A stretch of 64,000 nt of DNA from Streptomyces sp. GESEQ-35 (GTDB lineage Bacteria; Actinomycetota; Actinomycetes; Streptomycetales; Streptomycetaceae): the NCBI RefSeq assembly GCF_017948485.1, contig NZ_JAFFSX010000020.1, positions 124,001 to 188,000 on the forward strand, read 5' to 3'. Position numbers and translations under genes: made by a program. The notes under the pieces were generated by a model, which saw nothing but the letters and a program-made list of their open reading frames with translations, did no database searches and was not told the DNA's origin. The first letter of the stretch is position 1. Each line of letters opens with the position of its first letter. Of the stretch, positions 16,999-25,673 are shown one piece after another.

Positions 16999-19900
16999 GG
17001 CCGATGCGGACACGGATCGCGAGGCTGATGCTGCGACAGCCGCTCGGGCGGCACTCCCGGCTGCGTCGCCGGGCGCTGGAGACCGTGCTGCGCGCCGCCG
17101 ACTCCGGTGCGCCGGCGGCCCTGCGGGCCACGGCGCGCGCCCTCGACTCCCTCGGTCCCGAGACCGTGTGGCGGACCTGGCTGCGGCCGACGGTGTCCGG
17201 GGCGTCCCCGCGGCGCTGGACGTCGCCGCTCGTGGCGGAACTGGCGGGCGGTGAGACGGCCGTACCGGACGTGCTCGTCGACGCCGGCTGGCGCGACTGG
17301 CTCGACGAACACCAAGTCGAGTTGTGGGCCTTGCTCAGGCGCTGGAACCGCGCCGCACCGAAGTCCGACCATCGTCTGCGTTTCCTCAGCCGCCTGGCGC
17401 TCGACGGCGGCGCAGGACCCGGCCGCGGAGAGGCCGCCGCCGCCTGGACGCTCGCCCACACCGCCGCTCGCTTCGACCACCCCATCGGAGAGCAGGCCCG
17501 CGCGAGACTGCTGACCTGCGACGACCCGGGTGTCGTCGATCTGTTCTGCGCGGTGGCGGTGACCTCGGGTTCGCCGGACCCGGTCACGTTCTGCACGGCC
17601 CACCGTCTCGCCCCTTCCGACACGGTGGAGCGCGCCGTCTTCTTCGTACGCACCGGGCAGCACGAGCAGTACCGGGTGCTGGATCCCGACGGCGTGCTTC
17701 TGGCGGCCCACTACCGGGATGCGCCACCCGAGGCGCGCTCGGCGCTGCGCGAGGCCATGACCCGGCTCGGCGGCATCGATGTGCTGCGGGTGCTGGCCGG
17801 ACAACGCCGCGGGGACCAGGACATCGCTTCCCTCAGCCGCAAGGAACGCGCTTATCTGACAAGGCAGTTCAGCGAGCAGCGGGACTGGGACCGGCTGTGG
17901 CCGTTCGCGGTGCTGCTCCCGCTCGCCGATGCCGTCAAGGTGGTCCACGCGTTCGGCGACTGGCGACCGCCCGGTGAGGACGACCGCCGCGTGTTCGAGG
18001 CACTGCTCGCCGCGGGACCGGTGACCCGGCAGCTGAAAGCCCTCTCCACCGCGCCGTCGGCCTGGGGCACCCCGCACTCCCGGATCACGCTCGGGGACCT
18101 GGCCGAGCGGGCCTCCGGCGTCGTCGATGTCGACTTCGCACCTGACGGCCGTCGACTCGCCTTCGTGGGTCTCGACAGGTACGCCGGGACGGTCGACCTC
18201 GGCAGCGGCACGCTGACCCGGCTGCGTCGCTTCGCGGGCCCTTTGACGGGGGTCGCGCATCTGGGATCCGGCGCCGTCGTCGTCGTGGAGTCCTGCCCCG
18301 ACCGGGGCGGGCGGGGACGTCACTGTCCGCGGCTCGCCTACTGCGACGACGACGGCCGGCGAACGCTTTCCTTCGGGGGTGCCCACATCACCGGCATCCG
18401 GCAGCTGCGGCGCATCGCCGGTGACGGGCGCTTCGTCGTGCTGGCCGCACAACGCCGTGACGGAGTCGGGGGATGGGCGCTGTTCGCCGGGGAGGCCGAC
18501 GGCACCCTCGCCGACACCGGCGTGTTCAGCAGTGGTCGACCCCACCCGGGACTCACGGCCGCGGTGGCCCCCGAAGGCCGGCTCATCGCCGTACTCGACC
18601 CTCGGACCGCCCTGATCGCCGACCTGGCCGCCCCCGTGGTCGCTGCCCTCGACAACGGCAGGTCCACGGCCGAAGACCGCATGCCGTACGCCGCCCTGTC
18701 ACCGTCCCTCCTCGTCCGGGGGAGTCACGAAGGCCGTGTGCAGGTGTGGCGCGATCCGCTCACCGCCAGGGGAGCACCCGTGTCGGGGGGTCTTTGGCGA
18801 CAGGACGACAGGAGGCTGATCGGCCTGGCCTGGTCGCCCGCGCTGCGGAGGTTTCTGGCGCTCAGCCTGCAGGAGGGGGAGATCGCCGTGCACCTGCCCC
18901 GCCTCAGAATCCTCGACGCTCCGGCATCCCACGGCGGGCCGGTCCCCGGCACCCTGGTGCCGAAGCCGATCGCGCTCGGCCGCACCACGCCCCGAACACA
19001 CCCCTTCATGCGGCTGTCCCCCCGGGGCGATGTTCTCGCCGTGTGCAACGTCCTGCCGGGTCACATCGATCTCTACGCCCTTTCCCCCCTCATGCTCCGC
19101 CCGTTCATCGGCAAGCCGATGGGACTGATGAGCCACAGAGACCTGACGGATGTGGTCACGGTGCTGGAGAACCCGGTTCTGGACGAGGAGGCGCGGACGA
19201 CGCTCACGCTGCTGCGGACGTGCCTGGAACACCGGTTCCGCCACGACGTGGAGATCGGCGCCGCGCACGGCAGGCCGGCCGGCCGTGGCCGAATACGAGA
19301 TCGAGCTGGGCGGGTGAGGCGTATGGCAAGGACACTCGGCACACAGGACGCCGTCCGGCTGACCGAACTCGCCGCTCGCCGACGGGCCGACGGCTCCCGC
19401 GGGCGGCACGCCCGGCGGGCCTGGCGGCGGGTGGTGCAGGCGTGCGCCGAGGCCGATCCCGCCCTGCAGGAAGCGGTACGGGCCGCCGGCCTACCGGACG
19501 CCGACGTACTGGACCTGCTGGCCGTGGCTCCTGCCGAGCCCGCCGACCGGGCCGCGTACCTGGCCCTGATCGGGCAGGATGCCCAGCGCCGGGCCATGGA
19601 CCCGGACGGCTCGTTGCTGGCGCTGGCCTACCGGGCGGCAGCGCCCGGGCTGCGTGAGCGGCTGCGGGCCCTCATCGCCGCCGAGGGCGACACCGAGGTG
19701 ATCCGGGTGGTCGTCACCGGCGAGCGACGCGATCGGATCGCCGAGTTGTCGTACGACGAACTCGACTACCTCGGCCATCAGTTGGCGGAGCATCAGGACT
19801 GGGCGGAGGTGCGCCGCCTCGCCCGCGATCTGCCCCTGGCCAAAGCGGCCACGGCCGCCCGCCTGCTACCGGTGCCGGAGCGCACCGAAGGGATGGCGGA

Positions 19901-21398
19901 ACTGCTCTCGGAAGCGCCGGCACAGTCCCCCCGACAACTGCAGGCCCTGATCGACCGGCTGCCCGCGCGCCCTCTGATCACGCACGACATCCTTGAGGAT
20001 CGCCCCGTCGCGAGTCAGCAGGGGGCGTCCTTCTCACCGGATTCCTCCGAAGTGGCCCTGAGATACGTGGTCTGGAAGTCGAGAGACTCCAATGAGCTCC
20101 ATGTGGAGACGCTCCGGATCGGCACCGGCGAGGTCACCAGCCACTTCGGCGGAAAGGCGCTGACGAGAAGGGAGATCGGGAACTCGATTCTGCACCTCGG
20201 CGACGAGATTCTCGTCAGGCTGGTCACGAGGAACTACCGTCACCGGATCGTCCGGATCCTCCCCACGTATGGGGCCGTCGGCGAAGCGGCGCTCATCTCG
20301 GACCTGCGGAGGGCGAGCCGCGGCGCGGTGGTGCTCAGTCCGGGAGGGCCGGCCTTCGTCGACCCCGCCTCGGACAGCCTGCGGTACCGGCCGAATCCGT
20401 GCTTCACCAAGGAGAGCAAGATCGGCGATCTGTCGATCCACGAATTCCACTCCGGTCTCACGACGTTGCCCGCTGCTCACCTCATCGCGTTCTGCAGTTT
20501 CGGGGATGCGTACGTGGCGACAGAGGACGGAGAGGTCCTCCACACGATGGCCATCTGCAACAAGGCCGGGAATGACGCCTTCTCCTCCCCGGCGCTCTCC
20601 TTCCTCTCGCGGAACTCACTGGCCCTGCACCTGAAGCCGCGCGGGAATTCCTACCAGTACACCGAGATCTGGGAGTTGCCTGCGGACGGCGAACCGCGCC
20701 GCACCGAGCAGCATGTGGGAGCGATCCGGAACCGGTGGCCCCTCGAGAAGTGGCGAGTACCGCTTTTGGACGACGCCTTCGCCGCCCGGGTGTACATCTC
20801 CGACGGGTCCTGGTCCGGCATCAACCCGCCCTGGCTGCAGGGCCCGGCGTCCGACGAGAGGTGGACGGTGGGCCGGAGCCTCCTCGCCGTGACTCCGGGC
20901 CAGGACATGTACGTCGTCGGCCGGGAGAGCGGCAGTCGGGCTTCGAAGTCCACAGCCCCCATCTGCCCGCCGCACGTGCGCTCCTGGAACAGCCGCTGCT
21001 GCACAGCGGACCGCAGGACGTGCGGCGCGTACGGGAACTGCGCCCGAGGATCGGCGACCCCGCGGTGCGGGAGGCGCTCGACCTGCTGGCGGCCTGCCTC
21101 ACGGATCGCTTCGGCGGCGACATCGCCCTCGGCAGCGCGGGCGCCTGCTCCGCGGGCGGCCCGCATGACATCGCCCTCGGCGACGGGACGAGGTGAGGCC
21201 AGTGCACCGGCGAACCGCCACGCTGATTCTGCGGCTCCCCCTCGTCTCCCGGCTGTCCCGGCGGGCCGTGGACACCGTGTGGCATGCCTGGCTGGACACG
21301 CCCGATCCGAAATTGTGGGCGCTGCTGGCGGCGCGAGGACATGCGGCGAGCGCATCCGAGCCCCGCCTGCGGGCCCTCAGCAGGCTGGCGCTCGGTGA
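16995..21398 (+). CDS. Paralogue B3 running by apparent frameshift into paralogue A2 (1467-codon frame)
   Basis: As sequenced this is one unbroken frame from GTG 16995 to 21398, yet it appears to join two genes. Codons 1 to about 760 form a type B paralogue with the long N-terminus (RRALETVLRAADSG), FFVRTGQHEQYRVLDPDG, VLAGQRRGDQDIASLS, strands VDFAPDGRRLAFVG and MRLSPRGDVLAVCN, and the tail EHRFRHDVEIG. Past a GGCC triplet at 19273-19284 the expected ending VAEYEIELGG and stop (19315-19317) lie in another frame, and the open frame enters the start of A2 instead. It leaves the A2 frame near 20940, and its last 150 codons are out-of-frame sequence running past the B4 start. B3 proper would be 16995-19317, about 772 residues. 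A genuine B-A fusion cannot be excluded for codons 1-1310. Confidence 0.65.
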   Translation: MRPMRTRIARLMLRQPLGRHSRLRRRALETVLRAADSGAPAALRATARALDSLGPETVWRTWLRPTVSGASPRRWTSPLVAELAGGETAVPDVLVDAGWRDWLDEHQVELWALLRRWNRAAPKSDHRLRFLSRLALDGGAGPGRGEAAAAWTLAHTAARFDHPIGEQARARLLTCDDPGVVDLFCAVAVTSGSPDPVTFCTAHRLAPSDTVERAVFFVRTGQHEQYRVLDPDGVLLAAHYRDAPPEARSALREAMTRLGGIDVLRVLAGQRRGDQDIASLSRKERAYLTRQFSEQRDWDRLWPFAVLLPLADAVKVVHAFGDWRPPGEDDRRVFEALLAAGPVTRQLKALSTAPSAWGTPHSRITLGDLAERASGVVDVDFAPDGRRLAFVGLDRYAGTVDLGSGTLTRLRRFAGPLTGVAHLGSGAVVVVESCPDRGGRGRHCPRLAYCDDDGRRTLSFGGAHITGIRQLRRIAGDGRFVVLAAQRRDGVGGWALFAGEADGTLADTGVFSSGRPHPGLTAAVAPEGRLIAVLDPRTALIADLAAPVVAALDNGRSTAEDRMPYAALSPSLLVRGSHEGRVQVWRDPLTARGAPVSGGLWRQDDRRLIGLAWSPALRRFLALSLQEGEIAVHLPRLRILDAPASHGGPVPGTLVPKPIALGRTTPRTHPFMRLSPRGDVLAVCNVLPGHIDLYALSPLMLRPFIGKPMGLMSHRDLTDVVTVLENPVLDEEARTTLTLLRTCLEHRFRHDVEIGAAHGRPAGRGRIRDRAGRVRRMARTLGTQDAVRLTELAARRRADGSRGRHARRAWRRVVQACAEADPALQEAVRAAGLPDADVLDLLAVAPAEPADRAAYLALIGQDAQRRAMDPDGSLLALAYRAAAPGLRERLRALIAAEGDTEVIRVVVTGERRDRIAELSYDELDYLGHQLAEHQDWAEVRRLARDLPLAKAATAARLLPVPERTEGMAELLSEAPAQSPRQLQALIDRLPARPLITHDILEDRPVASQQGASFSPDSSEVALRYVVWKSRDSNELHVETLRIGTGEVTSHFGGKALTRREIGNSILHLGDEILVRLVTRNYRHRIVRILPTYGAVGEAALISDLRRASRGAVVLSPGGPAFVDPASDSLRYRPNPCFTKESKIGDLSIHEFHSGLTTLPAAHLIAFCSFGDAYVATEDGEVLHTMAICNKAGNDAFSSPALSFLSRNSLALHLKPRGNSYQYTEIWELPADGEPRRTEQHVGAIRNRWPLEKWRVPLLDDAFAARVYISDGSWSGINPPWLQGPASDERWTVGRSLLAVTPGQDMYVVGRESGSRASKSTAPICPPHVRSWNSRCCTADRRTCGAYGNCARGSATPRCGRRSTCWRPASRIASAATSPSAARAPAPRAARMTSPSATGRGEASAPANRHADSAAPPRLPAVPAGRGHRVACLAGHARSEIVGAAGGARTCGERIRAPPAGPQQAGAR
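19273..19284 (+). other. GGCC x3 frameshift site at the end of paralogue B3
   Basis: Three tandem GGCC units. Removing one unit restores the frame that encodes VAEYEIELGG followed by TGA at 19315-19317, matching the tails VADHEIALG of B2 and AYEIEIEPG of B4, and recreates the GTGA junction seen at every other paralogue boundary. A four-base duplication by slippage, or a one-base error, would explain the merged frame. Confidence 0.65.
19314..21196 (+). CDS. Helical-repeat/beta-propeller paralogue A2 (frameshifted near 20940)
   Basis: A second type A paralogue, inferred to start at GTG 19314 (overlapping the B3 stop, GTGA) or ATG 19323. It closely follows A1: RRRADGSRGRHARRAWRR, PADRAAYLALIGQDAQR, RAMDPDGSLLALAYRAA, IRVVVTGERRDRIAELSYDE, ASFSPDSSEVALRY and a TEIWELPADG segment shared with A1. 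Near 20940 the frame breaks. The correct continuation, FEVHSPHLPAARALLEQPLL through LTDRFGGDIALG to DIALGDGTR, lies in another frame and ends at the TGA 21194-21196. Adding one G to the G run at 20938-20940 would give about 627 residues, close to the 629 of A1. The good conservation on both sides suggests a recent mutation or a sequence error rather than an old pseudogene. Confidence 0.65.
20933..20945 (+). other. Single-base frameshift site within paralogue A2
   Basis: Upstream, the frame reads VVGRESGSR. Downstream, the A-type tail (FEVHSP, matching LRVHSP of A1) continues in a different frame. One missing G in the short G run explains the break. Confidence 0.6.
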
Positions 21399-23286
21399 CG
21401 AGGAGGCGGAACTGGCCCCGAACCTGCTGGCGCGGACCGCCGCCCGCTTCGATCACCCCGTCGGCGAGCGGGCTCGGGCCCGGATACTTGCGCCGGGCGA
21501 CCCCGAGACCGTCGAACTGTTCTGCGCAGCGGCACCCGAGTCACCGGAGACGGCGGCCTTCTGCGCCGCCCACCAACTGGCCCCCGCGGACGAGGTGCAG
21601 CGGGCGGTCTTCTTCGTCCGGACCGGCCAGCCGGAGCAGTACCGGGCGCTCGATCCCGAGGGCGCGTTGTTGGCACTCGGCTATCGGAGCGCGTCCCTCG
21701 ACGTGCGCAGGGCCCTGCTGGAGAGGATGACCGCGCTGGGCGACATCGATGTGCTGCGGGTGCTGGCCGGCCAGCGTTCCGATCGCGACGACTTCGCCTC
21801 GCTCAGCGGGCTGGAGCGCTTCCACCTGGTCGAGCAGCTCAGGGCTCGGCGGGACTGGGACCGCCTGTGGTCACTGGTCCCGCTGATGCCGCTGTACGAC
21901 GCCGTGCACATCGCTGAACGCCTCCACGACTGGCGACCGTCGGGCCGGGACGACCAGCGGGTGTTCGAGGCGCTGCGCACCCTCAGCCCCGGGGGTGTGA
22001 CGGCATGGCTGCGGGATGGCCCCGATATCCGTGACGACGCCGGTCCCGGGTCGTCGCCCACGCGCATTCCGCACACCAGGATCAGGCTCTCGGACCTCGA
22101 CGAGCTCAATGGCCTGGACTTCGCGCCGGACGGCACCCAACTCGCGTATGCCGGATCGACGAGAGACCGGGATCGCGAGCGTGGCCGCGCCGGGATCATC
22201 GACATCGGCAGCAGCACGGTGTCGCACCGGTACGACTTGGCGCGCTCGCTGGGCCGGTTGGCGCATCTGGGTGCCGACACCCTTGTCGTCGCCGACGCAC
22301 AGACCGGTCCGGTGCGGCGCTCCCTGCACCTTCACTGCCTCGCGCCCGACGGCGCGCGCTCGCTGCTCGGCTTCGAAGCAACCGAGATCCTCGCCCTGCA
22401 ACGTGTCGCCGACACCCGCGACCTCCTCCTGGTCGCACGGCCCGGCGGCCGGTATCCGTCGCGATCGACGGTGTCCGTCGGCGCTTTCGGCGGCTCCCTC
22501 GCCGACTGGGCCTTCCTCGACGGTACGCCTGACCTCCATCCCCAGACCGCCACCTCGGATCCCGAGGGCCGTCTGATCGCCGTACTCGGCCGAAACGCCG
22601 CCGTGGTCGCGGACCGGGCGGGAACCACCGTGAGCGTTCTGCACATGGGTCGTTTGAGGCTGCGCACCGTGACCATGGGCGCCATGTCGGACGCCGTTCT
22701 CGTCCGAGCCGATGAAACCGGCTCCATGGACATATGGCATGAACCGCTCGTCTCCGCTCAGGCTCCACTCTCGATCGACTGGCCGTCGGCGCCCCGGCTC
22801 GTCGATCTCGCCTGGTCACCCGCGCTGAACCGGTTCGTGGCGACCGGCAGCCGCTTCGGCCCGGCCGTGTGGTTCCTCGACGTGCCGACAACGCCCGGCA
22901 CCCCGCTGCCCGAGGACCCCTTCCGTACTACGGTCCGCCTCGTCGGCGACCGCGCTCCGGACCGCGTACGGCTGTCGCCGCGCGGTGACGTACTGGCCGT
23001 GGCGTACTCGTCGGACCCGGCTCCCACCATCGACCTGTACTGTCTGCCGCTCCTCGTCCTCCGTTCGGCCCTCTCCAAGCCCATGGGGCTGATGAACCAC
23101 CAAGCGCTCTCCGATGTCGCCGCGGCGCTGGAGCACCCGGCCCTCGACGGCGAGTCCCGGCAGATGCTGGACGTGCTGCGAACCTGTCTGGAGCACCGTT
23201 TCCGGCATGACGTCGTCATCGGAGAGACGCGCGACAAGGCGACGGCAGGGGCGTACGAGATCGAGATCGAGCCAGGGGAGGCGTAA
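21193..23286 (+). CDS. Helical-repeat/beta-propeller paralogue B4
   Basis: A 697-residue type B paralogue; GTG 21193 overlaps the A2 stop (GTGA). It is closest to B1: RRAVDTVWHAWLDTPDPKLW, ARFDHPVGERARARIL, FFVRTGQPEQYRALDPEG, DIDVLRVLAGQRSDRDDFAS, strands LDFAPDGTQLAYAG, ATSDPEGRLIAVLG, LAWSPALNRFVATG and RLSPRGDVLAVAY, then EHRFRHDVVIGE and a charged end EIEIEPGEA. It lacks the N-terminal extension of B2 and B3. This is the last propeller gene before the Hsp70 gene, with a 39-base gap in between, so the coupled run of overlaps ends here. Function unknown; see A1. Confidence 0.75.
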   Translation: MRPVHRRTATLILRLPLVSRLSRRAVDTVWHAWLDTPDPKLWALLAARGHAASASEPRLRALSRLALGDEEAELAPNLLARTAARFDHPVGERARARILAPGDPETVELFCAAAPESPETAAFCAAHQLAPADEVQRAVFFVRTGQPEQYRALDPEGALLALGYRSASLDVRRALLERMTALGDIDVLRVLAGQRSDRDDFASLSGLERFHLVEQLRARRDWDRLWSLVPLMPLYDAVHIAERLHDWRPSGRDDQRVFEALRTLSPGGVTAWLRDGPDIRDDAGPGSSPTRIPHTRIRLSDLDELNGLDFAPDGTQLAYAGSTRDRDRERGRAGIIDIGSSTVSHRYDLARSLGRLAHLGADTLVVADAQTGPVRRSLHLHCLAPDGARSLLGFEATEILALQRVADTRDLLLVARPGGRYPSRSTVSVGAFGGSLADWAFLDGTPDLHPQTATSDPEGRLIAVLGRNAAVVADRAGTTVSVLHMGRLRLRTVTMGAMSDAVLVRADETGSMDIWHEPLVSAQAPLSIDWPSAPRLVDLAWSPALNRFVATGSRFGPAVWFLDVPTTPGTPLPEDPFRTTVRLVGDRAPDRVRLSPRGDVLAVAYSSDPAPTIDLYCLPLLVLRSALSKPMGLMNHQALSDVAAALEHPALDGESRQMLDVLRTCLEHRFRHDVVIGETRDKATAGAYEIEIEPGEA

Positions 23287-23325
23287 TGCACCCTCTGCCG
23301 GCTTCTGCAGAAAGGGAGACCACCG

Positions 23326-24936
23326 GTGACCACCCGTATCGGCATCGACTTCGGCACCGCCAACACCGTCGTGGCGGGCTGGGACCAGGAGGCGGGCCGC
23401 GGCGTCCCCGTCCCGCTGCCCGGCGTCGACGTACTGCGCGAGGCGGGCCCCGGCCCAATCCAACGGGTGGTGCCCTCGCTCATCGCCTACGCCCACGACG
23501 GCACGGCCCGCCGCCTCGGCGCCCAGGTCACCCCGGACCTGGGCGAGGACCCCGGCTTCACCGTCTTCGCGTCCACCAAGAGCAACGTCGCCGGACACGC
23601 CTACGACGCGGCCCGCCCCCTCGGCGACCGCCGGATCACCGGCCGGGAGGCGGCCACCCAGTTCCTCGGCGACATCATGGCGCTGACCGTGCTCGCCATC
23701 GAGGACGACGACCTGGAGATCGTCGCCACCGCGCCCGTGGAGTCCTTCGACGGCTACCGCGACTGGCTGGTGCGCGAGGTCCGTGACGGGCTGCCCACCG
23801 CCCGGCTGCGGGTCGTGGACGAGGCCACCGCGGCCGCCGTCGGCTACAGCGCCCGGCTCAACCCCGGCGACGCATTCGCCGTGATCGATTTCGGGGCCGG
23901 CACCCTCGACGTCTCCGTCGTCCGCGTGCAGGAACCGGACGAGGCGGGCTCCGGCGCCGGGGTGCGCACGATCGCCAAACGGGGCCTGAACCTGGGCGGC
24001 AACACCATCGACGCGCTCCTCGCCGAACACGCCATGGACCGCCTCCCCCTGCCGCACGGCGACCAGATCGGCCGCAACCAGGTCTTCCGCCGCCTTCTGA
24101 CCTCCGCCGAGCGGGCCAAGCGGGAGCTTGCCACCTCCGAACAGTCGGTCATCCGCGCCACCGACGCCCGGACCGACCGCGTCCACCAAGTGACCGTCAC
24201 CCGCGGCGAGTTCGACGCGCTGCTGCGCGACAAGGGCGTGCTGCGCCGGATCAACCAGGCCCTGCGCTCTTGCCTCGACCTGGCCGGCACCCGCGGCTTC
24301 GGCACCCAGGACATCCGGGATGTCTTCCTCGTCGGCGGCAGCTGCCTCATCCCCGCCGTGCAGGACCTGGTGCATCTGCACTTCGACCCCGACGTGGTGC
24401 GCATGGACCGGCCTTTGGAGGCGGTGGCGGCCGGCGCGGCCGGAATCGCCGGCGGCAGCGAGCTGTTCGACCACATCCAGCACGACTACGCCATCCGGCA
24501 CGTCGACCACGACACCGGTGCCTACGAGTTCGAGACCCTGGTGGAGGCCGGCACCCCCTACCCCACCGAGCAACCGGTCAGGACACTCACCGTCAGGGCG
24601 GTGCACGACATGCAGCGCAGGCTCGGCCTGGCCGTCTACGAACTCGCCCACGCCACCTACCGCGACGCCAGTGCCGAACTGGAGATCGCCTTCGACACGG
24701 GCGGCGGCGCCCGCACCGTGACCGTTACCCCGCAACAACGCCAGCAGCGCTCCATGCTCTGGCTCAACGAGGACAGCTCCACCTTCCTTGAGGCCGACCC
24801 TCCCGCCGCCGCCGGAGAAGATCGATTCCGCCTCGACTTCCGCATCGACGCCCACAAACGCCTCACCGTCACCGCCTACGACCTGCGCAGACACACGCTG
24901 GTCCTGGACCGGCAACCGGTCGTCCGCCTGGCGTGA
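23326..24936 (+). CDS. Hsp70-family chaperone-like ATPase
   Basis: A 536-residue protein; GTG at 23326 with AAAGGGAGA upstream. Actin/Hsp70-fold motifs are present: phosphate 1 GIDFGTANT (about 6-14), connect 1 VVDEATAAAVGY, phosphate 2 VIDFGAGTLDVSVV (about 186-199), GLNLGGNTIDALL, SAERAKREL, and the adenosine loop VFLVGGSCLIP (near 334). The ATPase core is complete, but the C-terminal part after about 380 is short and shaped unlike DnaK: beta-rich with EIAFDTGGGARTVTV and no EEVD-like or lid helices. So it is a specialised Hsp70, not the housekeeping DnaK. Its position between the propeller genes and DUF1257 suggests it folds or switches those proteins; this is inferred. Confidence 0.85.
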   Translation: MTTRIGIDFGTANTVVAGWDQEAGRGVPVPLPGVDVLREAGPGPIQRVVPSLIAYAHDGTARRLGAQVTPDLGEDPGFTVFASTKSNVAGHAYDAARPLGDRRITGREAATQFLGDIMALTVLAIEDDDLEIVATAPVESFDGYRDWLVREVRDGLPTARLRVVDEATAAAVGYSARLNPGDAFAVIDFGAGTLDVSVVRVQEPDEAGSGAGVRTIAKRGLNLGGNTIDALLAEHAMDRLPLPHGDQIGRNQVFRRLLTSAERAKRELATSEQSVIRATDARTDRVHQVTVTRGEFDALLRDKGVLRRINQALRSCLDLAGTRGFGTQDIRDVFLVGGSCLIPAVQDLVHLHFDPDVVRMDRPLEAVAAGAAGIAGGSELFDHIQHDYAIRHVDHDTGAYEFETLVEAGTPYPTEQPVRTLTVRAVHDMQRRLGLAVYELAHATYRDASAELEIAFDTGGGARTVTVTPQQRQQRSMLWLNEDSSTFLEADPPAAAGEDRFRLDFRIDAHKRLTVTAYDLRRHTLVLDRQPVVRLA

Positions 24937-24980
24937 CCAGCCGGCGCCGCCCCTCCCGTCATGACATCCGAGGAGTCCTC

Positions 24981-25388
24981 ATGTCCCACTTCACCCGTGT
25001 CCGCACCGCGTTGCACGACCCCGACCTGCTCGTCCAGGCCCTCGCCACGCTCGGCTTCACCACCGTCGAGACCCACGACACCCCGCAGACCCTCTACGGC
25101 TACCAGGGCGACGCCCGCCCCGAACGCGCCGAAGTGATCATCCGCCGCCGCCACATCGGCCGCCTGAGCAACGACATCGGCTTCCGCCGGCGTGACGACG
25201 GCACCTTCGAGGCCGTCATCAGCGAGTACGACAGCCACCCCTACGACCACCCATGGCTGACCCGGCTCGCCCGCGCCTACGGCCACACCGCCGCCCTGCG
25301 CTACGCCGAGGACAACGGTTACGAAGTGGACTCCGACGTACTCGAAGACGACGGCCGACGCCGCCTCGTCCTGCGCCGCTACACCTGA
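24981..25388 (+). CDS. DUF1257 (Ycf35-like) protein
   Basis: A 135-residue protein, ATG at 24981 with GAGGAG upstream, 44 bases after the Hsp70 gene. It matches the DUF1257/Ycf35 layout: opening MSHFTRVRTALHDPDLLVQA, a LATLGF helix, YGYQGD, an ADVVI-like strand (AEVIIRR), DIGFRRRDDGTFEAVISEYD, then LTRLARAYGHTAALRYAEDN and a final beta strand RRLVLRRYT. Ycf35 is another conserved cyanobacterial/plastid protein without settled function. Its co-occurrence here with DUF2997 and a Ycf46-like ATPase strongly supports one functional unit. It is the last gene of the cassette. Confidence 0.85.
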   Translation: MSHFTRVRTALHDPDLLVQALATLGFTTVETHDTPQTLYGYQGDARPERAEVIIRRRHIGRLSNDIGFRRRDDGTFEAVISEYDSHPYDHPWLTRLARAYGHTAALRYAEDNGYEVDSDVLEDDGRRRLVLRRYT

Positions 25389-25673
25389 AGCAGCACTCAC
25401 GTCATCGCCGACCACGCCCGCATGCACCACATTGGCCTGCGGCATCCCGGCGACAAGGTCGCAGCAGGCGCCCGTGGCCGAGATCGTACGCACGACTCCG
25501 TCACCATCAACCCGGTCAGAGCCGTCACCGCCGCCGTCGCCAACCCTGCCAACTCGGCTTCCACTGAGCCCCCTTCGAATCCGATGCCCGCGGAGTGGTC
25601 GCTCCAGCAGTAAGCCGATCTTGTCCGCTCGCACAGTCACGCCGGCCGACCCGCTCAGAGTGACGACGCACCT
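25389..25673. other. Gap between cassette and GT87 gene
   Basis: These 285 bases hold the convergent ends of the cassette and the minus-strand GT87 gene. I see no gene, clear terminator hairpin or conserved element. Short open frames here have no recognisable content. Confidence 0.4.

Noticed and set aside
16995..21398. Accepting the 1467-codon frame as a normal single protein
   Set aside because: Both the B3 ending and the A2 ending are found in other frames with the standard GTGA junctions, so a frameshifted pair is more likely, although a fusion cannot be excluded.
25389..25673. Possible short genes after DUF1257
   Set aside because: Short frames on both strands lack motifs, ribosome-binding sites and any link to the cassette.
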